A stretch of DNA of 14,317 nucleotides. It comes from Gemmatimonadota bacterium. GTDB taxonomy: Bacteria; JBHIER01; G020348925. Under the pieces are notes generated by a model that worked only from the letters and a program-made list of their open reading frames with translations, ran no database searches and was not told where the DNA came from. Positions 13,901 to 14,317 of this stretch are shown here, in pieces (positions within the stretch are counted from its first letter, which is position 1; every line of letters begins with the position of its first letter). The position numbers were made by a program, and so were the translations under genes. The stretch is from the NCBI GenBank assembly GCA_020348925.1, contig CP070758.1, positions 4,756,008 through 4,770,324 on the forward strand. Reading direction: 5' to 3'.

Positions 13901-14317
13901 ATCATCAATTGTAAAAGAGGAGAAGACAAACTCCGGTTGGGCCACGGTGAGGCTGACGGATTCGTCCCACACATTTCCTTTAATATCCCGCAGCCGAAAG
14001 GAGAAAAAGATCGAGTGGCGATTGCGAGTATCTTGCGATACTTCGACGGTAAAAGCTCTTTCTCCCGAACACGCTGTACCCGGAGCCACATTCCCAAAAC
14101 CCACCTCTCCATTCAAAACAGTCGCACAGGGATCTGTCGTAGTGAGGACAGCCGACAGACCAGGTGCCATGGCATCGCCGTAATTGTGGACATCGATCGT
14201 GAGTTCAATCGTCTCCCCCGGATCGACAAAACCGTTGCCATTCCCCAAGCTCATTCCCAGGCTGTCGTCGTCGACAACATAGCCGACAAAATCAAAAAGT
14301 GGGTGAGGATTCGAGTA
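10934..14317 (-). CDS. large multidomain secreted protein with T9SS type A-like C-terminal sorting domain, N-terminus off the window
   Basis: The frame is open to the window edge: 21 more codons precede the ATG at 14254, and they continue the first repeat module (VDDDSLGMSLGNGNGFVDPGE), so the real start is outside. Numbering from the 14254 ATG, I see three related beta-sandwich modules (to 105, 107-220, 446-566; GNGFVDPGETIEL matches GDGFPNPGEKVEL, and GNVWDESVSLTV matches GNVWHESFSVTV). A ThuA/glutamine-amidotransferase-like domain lies at 224-437 (ILVVADDG, DVIWFTGSEA, LDSGGHLVLTG). A carboxypeptidase-regulatory-like domain is at 568-655, a BACON-like sandwich split into 657-695 and 910-967, and a DOMON/CBM9-like insert between them. 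The sorting domain is 980-1106 (QNYPNPFNPTTTIRY, ILGQEVRTLV, final MILLK). A peptidase domain may lie upstream, out of view. Residues 1008-1034 are a foreign-looking insert. Confidence 0.88.
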   Translation of the reverse strand, partial: YSNPHPLFDFVGYVVDDDSLGMSLGNGNGFVDPGETIELTIDVHNYGDAMAPGLSAVLTTTDPCATVLNGEVGFGNVAPGTACSGERAFTVEVSQDTRNRHSIFFSFRLRDIKGNVWDESVSLTVAQPEFVFSSFTIDDVIGNTNTIPERGETCYLTLNLGNHGLRAATDVAATLTSTSADVVLLDEAAVFTDIPVDSLGNNRDSPFFFYIKGSAANHVIPFQLHLTEGGGFCRADVSFSVLMNHDKILVVADDGVVGNSERYTEVLTEMGMPYCLWSVVHEGAVPLETLLVFEDVIWFTGSEATSTLTEQDQESLAQFLDSGGHLVLTGSMLGVYIGNTEFYTQYLRARYVNFMTQLHHLLGIEGNPITEGMSISLATEGSVQGWPGEIDPVPPAFGIFEYDRTTDEGPGRILSSGCGAIAVETEVYKAAYFSFGIECIESFEERYRVLEAVFSWFRERPIDVRAKMCFAECRIDDDDRGASSGDGDGFPNPGEKVELMVSLTNAGLLSGESIMGTLATEDEFVIITNSTAHFGDIDPDSTEESLDAFVLDISPETPQEHKVTFQLELTDDPGNVWHESFSVTVYLTSTLAGRITDVGTGLGIPGATLRWLGPLDEVTHEYDDEGLTPADDTGDFVFALVNGRYLLRAEAAGFLPSDWEEISCPPDTSGMFFPLASPRIECDPDSFVVRLDPGETRESTLEIRNTYTGQLHYGLVEMGTSFLMPVISEPHFISMANNFHVDDIILDSLPRPPQDVVRSESAFAPDPEGWHLIFIDGDEPENTYDLHKLYAQNDDRNIFFKVTTHESWSDPRNNFELLIWIDADNNRQTGSESWDVGAEYVIITGANSYLVRWDPRIEGFNFESSLSHEKLPVHADSLEVGIRLSNIGNPRRINTVFQILNIEEMDMGMYVTEDVAPDGGFYIPYSTYRSGWLEMEPMFGTVQSGHTGEITLSFKAAELLPGEYSVNLLVENNQPQRGPVVIPVLLTVGETGIERDEPAGVPTEYDLSQNYPNPFNPTTTIRYQIPEARIQKQETGYTTQDNGQQSSLTSNLLPLVSLKIYNILGQEVRTLVDEVQEAGYYTVTWDGKDGRGNEVPTGIYFYQLMVGGTSRQSRADFHRTRKMILLK
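11147..11253. repeat. in-frame palindromic element inserted in the sorting-domain coding sequence
   Basis: The core inverted repeat runs from 11154 to 11240. The outer arms AGAGGCAAGA (11154-11163) and TCTTGCCTCT (11231-11240) match perfectly. Pairing continues inward to about 11179/11215 with 19 Watson-Crick pairs, 6 G-U pairs and 1 mismatch over 26 positions (read on the plus strand), then a 2-nt bulge, 4 more pairs and a 25-nt loop. The extra coding segment (11153-11233) is 81 bp, adds 27 residues and keeps the frame. A tandem CTGGTAT duplication borders it at 11239-11253. It resembles, in behaviour, the Rickettsia palindromic elements found inside genes; no transposase is visible. Confidence 0.7.

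Overview
The window looks like a piece of a Gram-negative genome from the FCB superphylum or a nearby candidate phylum (for example KSB1, Zixibacteria, Marinimicrobia or Latescibacteria). The phylum is inferred, not shown. The supporting signs are an Oar/SusC-type TonB-dependent receptor with a carboxypeptidase-regulatory-like N-domain, a secreted protein ending in a FlgD-Ig/T9SS type A-like sorting domain (YPNPFNPTT ... ILGQEVRTLV ... MILLK), a subtilase ending in a type I dockerin, and lipoproteins with lipoboxes. No tRNA, rRNA, CRISPR array, transposase or phage gene is visible.

Layout. (1) Bases 1-2611, plus strand: a tightly spaced run of a LOG-family phosphoribohydrolase (5' end cut by the window edge), a P1/DmpA-family self-cleaving peptidase and a six-repeat NHL propeller lipoprotein. 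(2) Bases 2637-5297, minus strand: a LytS/YehU-like histidine kinase overlapping its LytTR response regulator, then 191 nt further on an ECF sigma factor with no anti-sigma gene next to it. (3) Bases 5298-5552: a divergent promoter region with a near-consensus sigma-70 promoter and small leader hairpins, followed by a secreted subtilisin-like protease with a dockerin (plus strand, to 7232). (4) Bases 7292-14317, minus strand: a very large multidomain secreted protein (N-terminus off the window), a 337-nt gap, then an unrecognised lipoprotein joined by an ATGA overlap to a TonB-dependent receptor.

How the genes may work together. The left cluster is largely housekeeping. The middle holds two regulators, a membrane-sensing two-component pair and an ECF sigma factor, which could control envelope or secretion functions; their targets cannot be read from the sequence. 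The right half is surface and secretion equipment: a protease with a dockerin, a large protein with a sorting domain, and a lipoprotein/TonB-receptor pair whose genes are translationally coupled.

The most unusual signal is an 81-bp, in-frame palindromic insert inside the C-terminal sorting domain of the large protein (core inverted repeat 11154-11240). Its arms differ at six positions, and all six are G-U wobbles in RNA of the plus strand (antisense to the gene), as expected for a mobile palindromic element shaped by RNA structure in the orientation opposite to its host gene.
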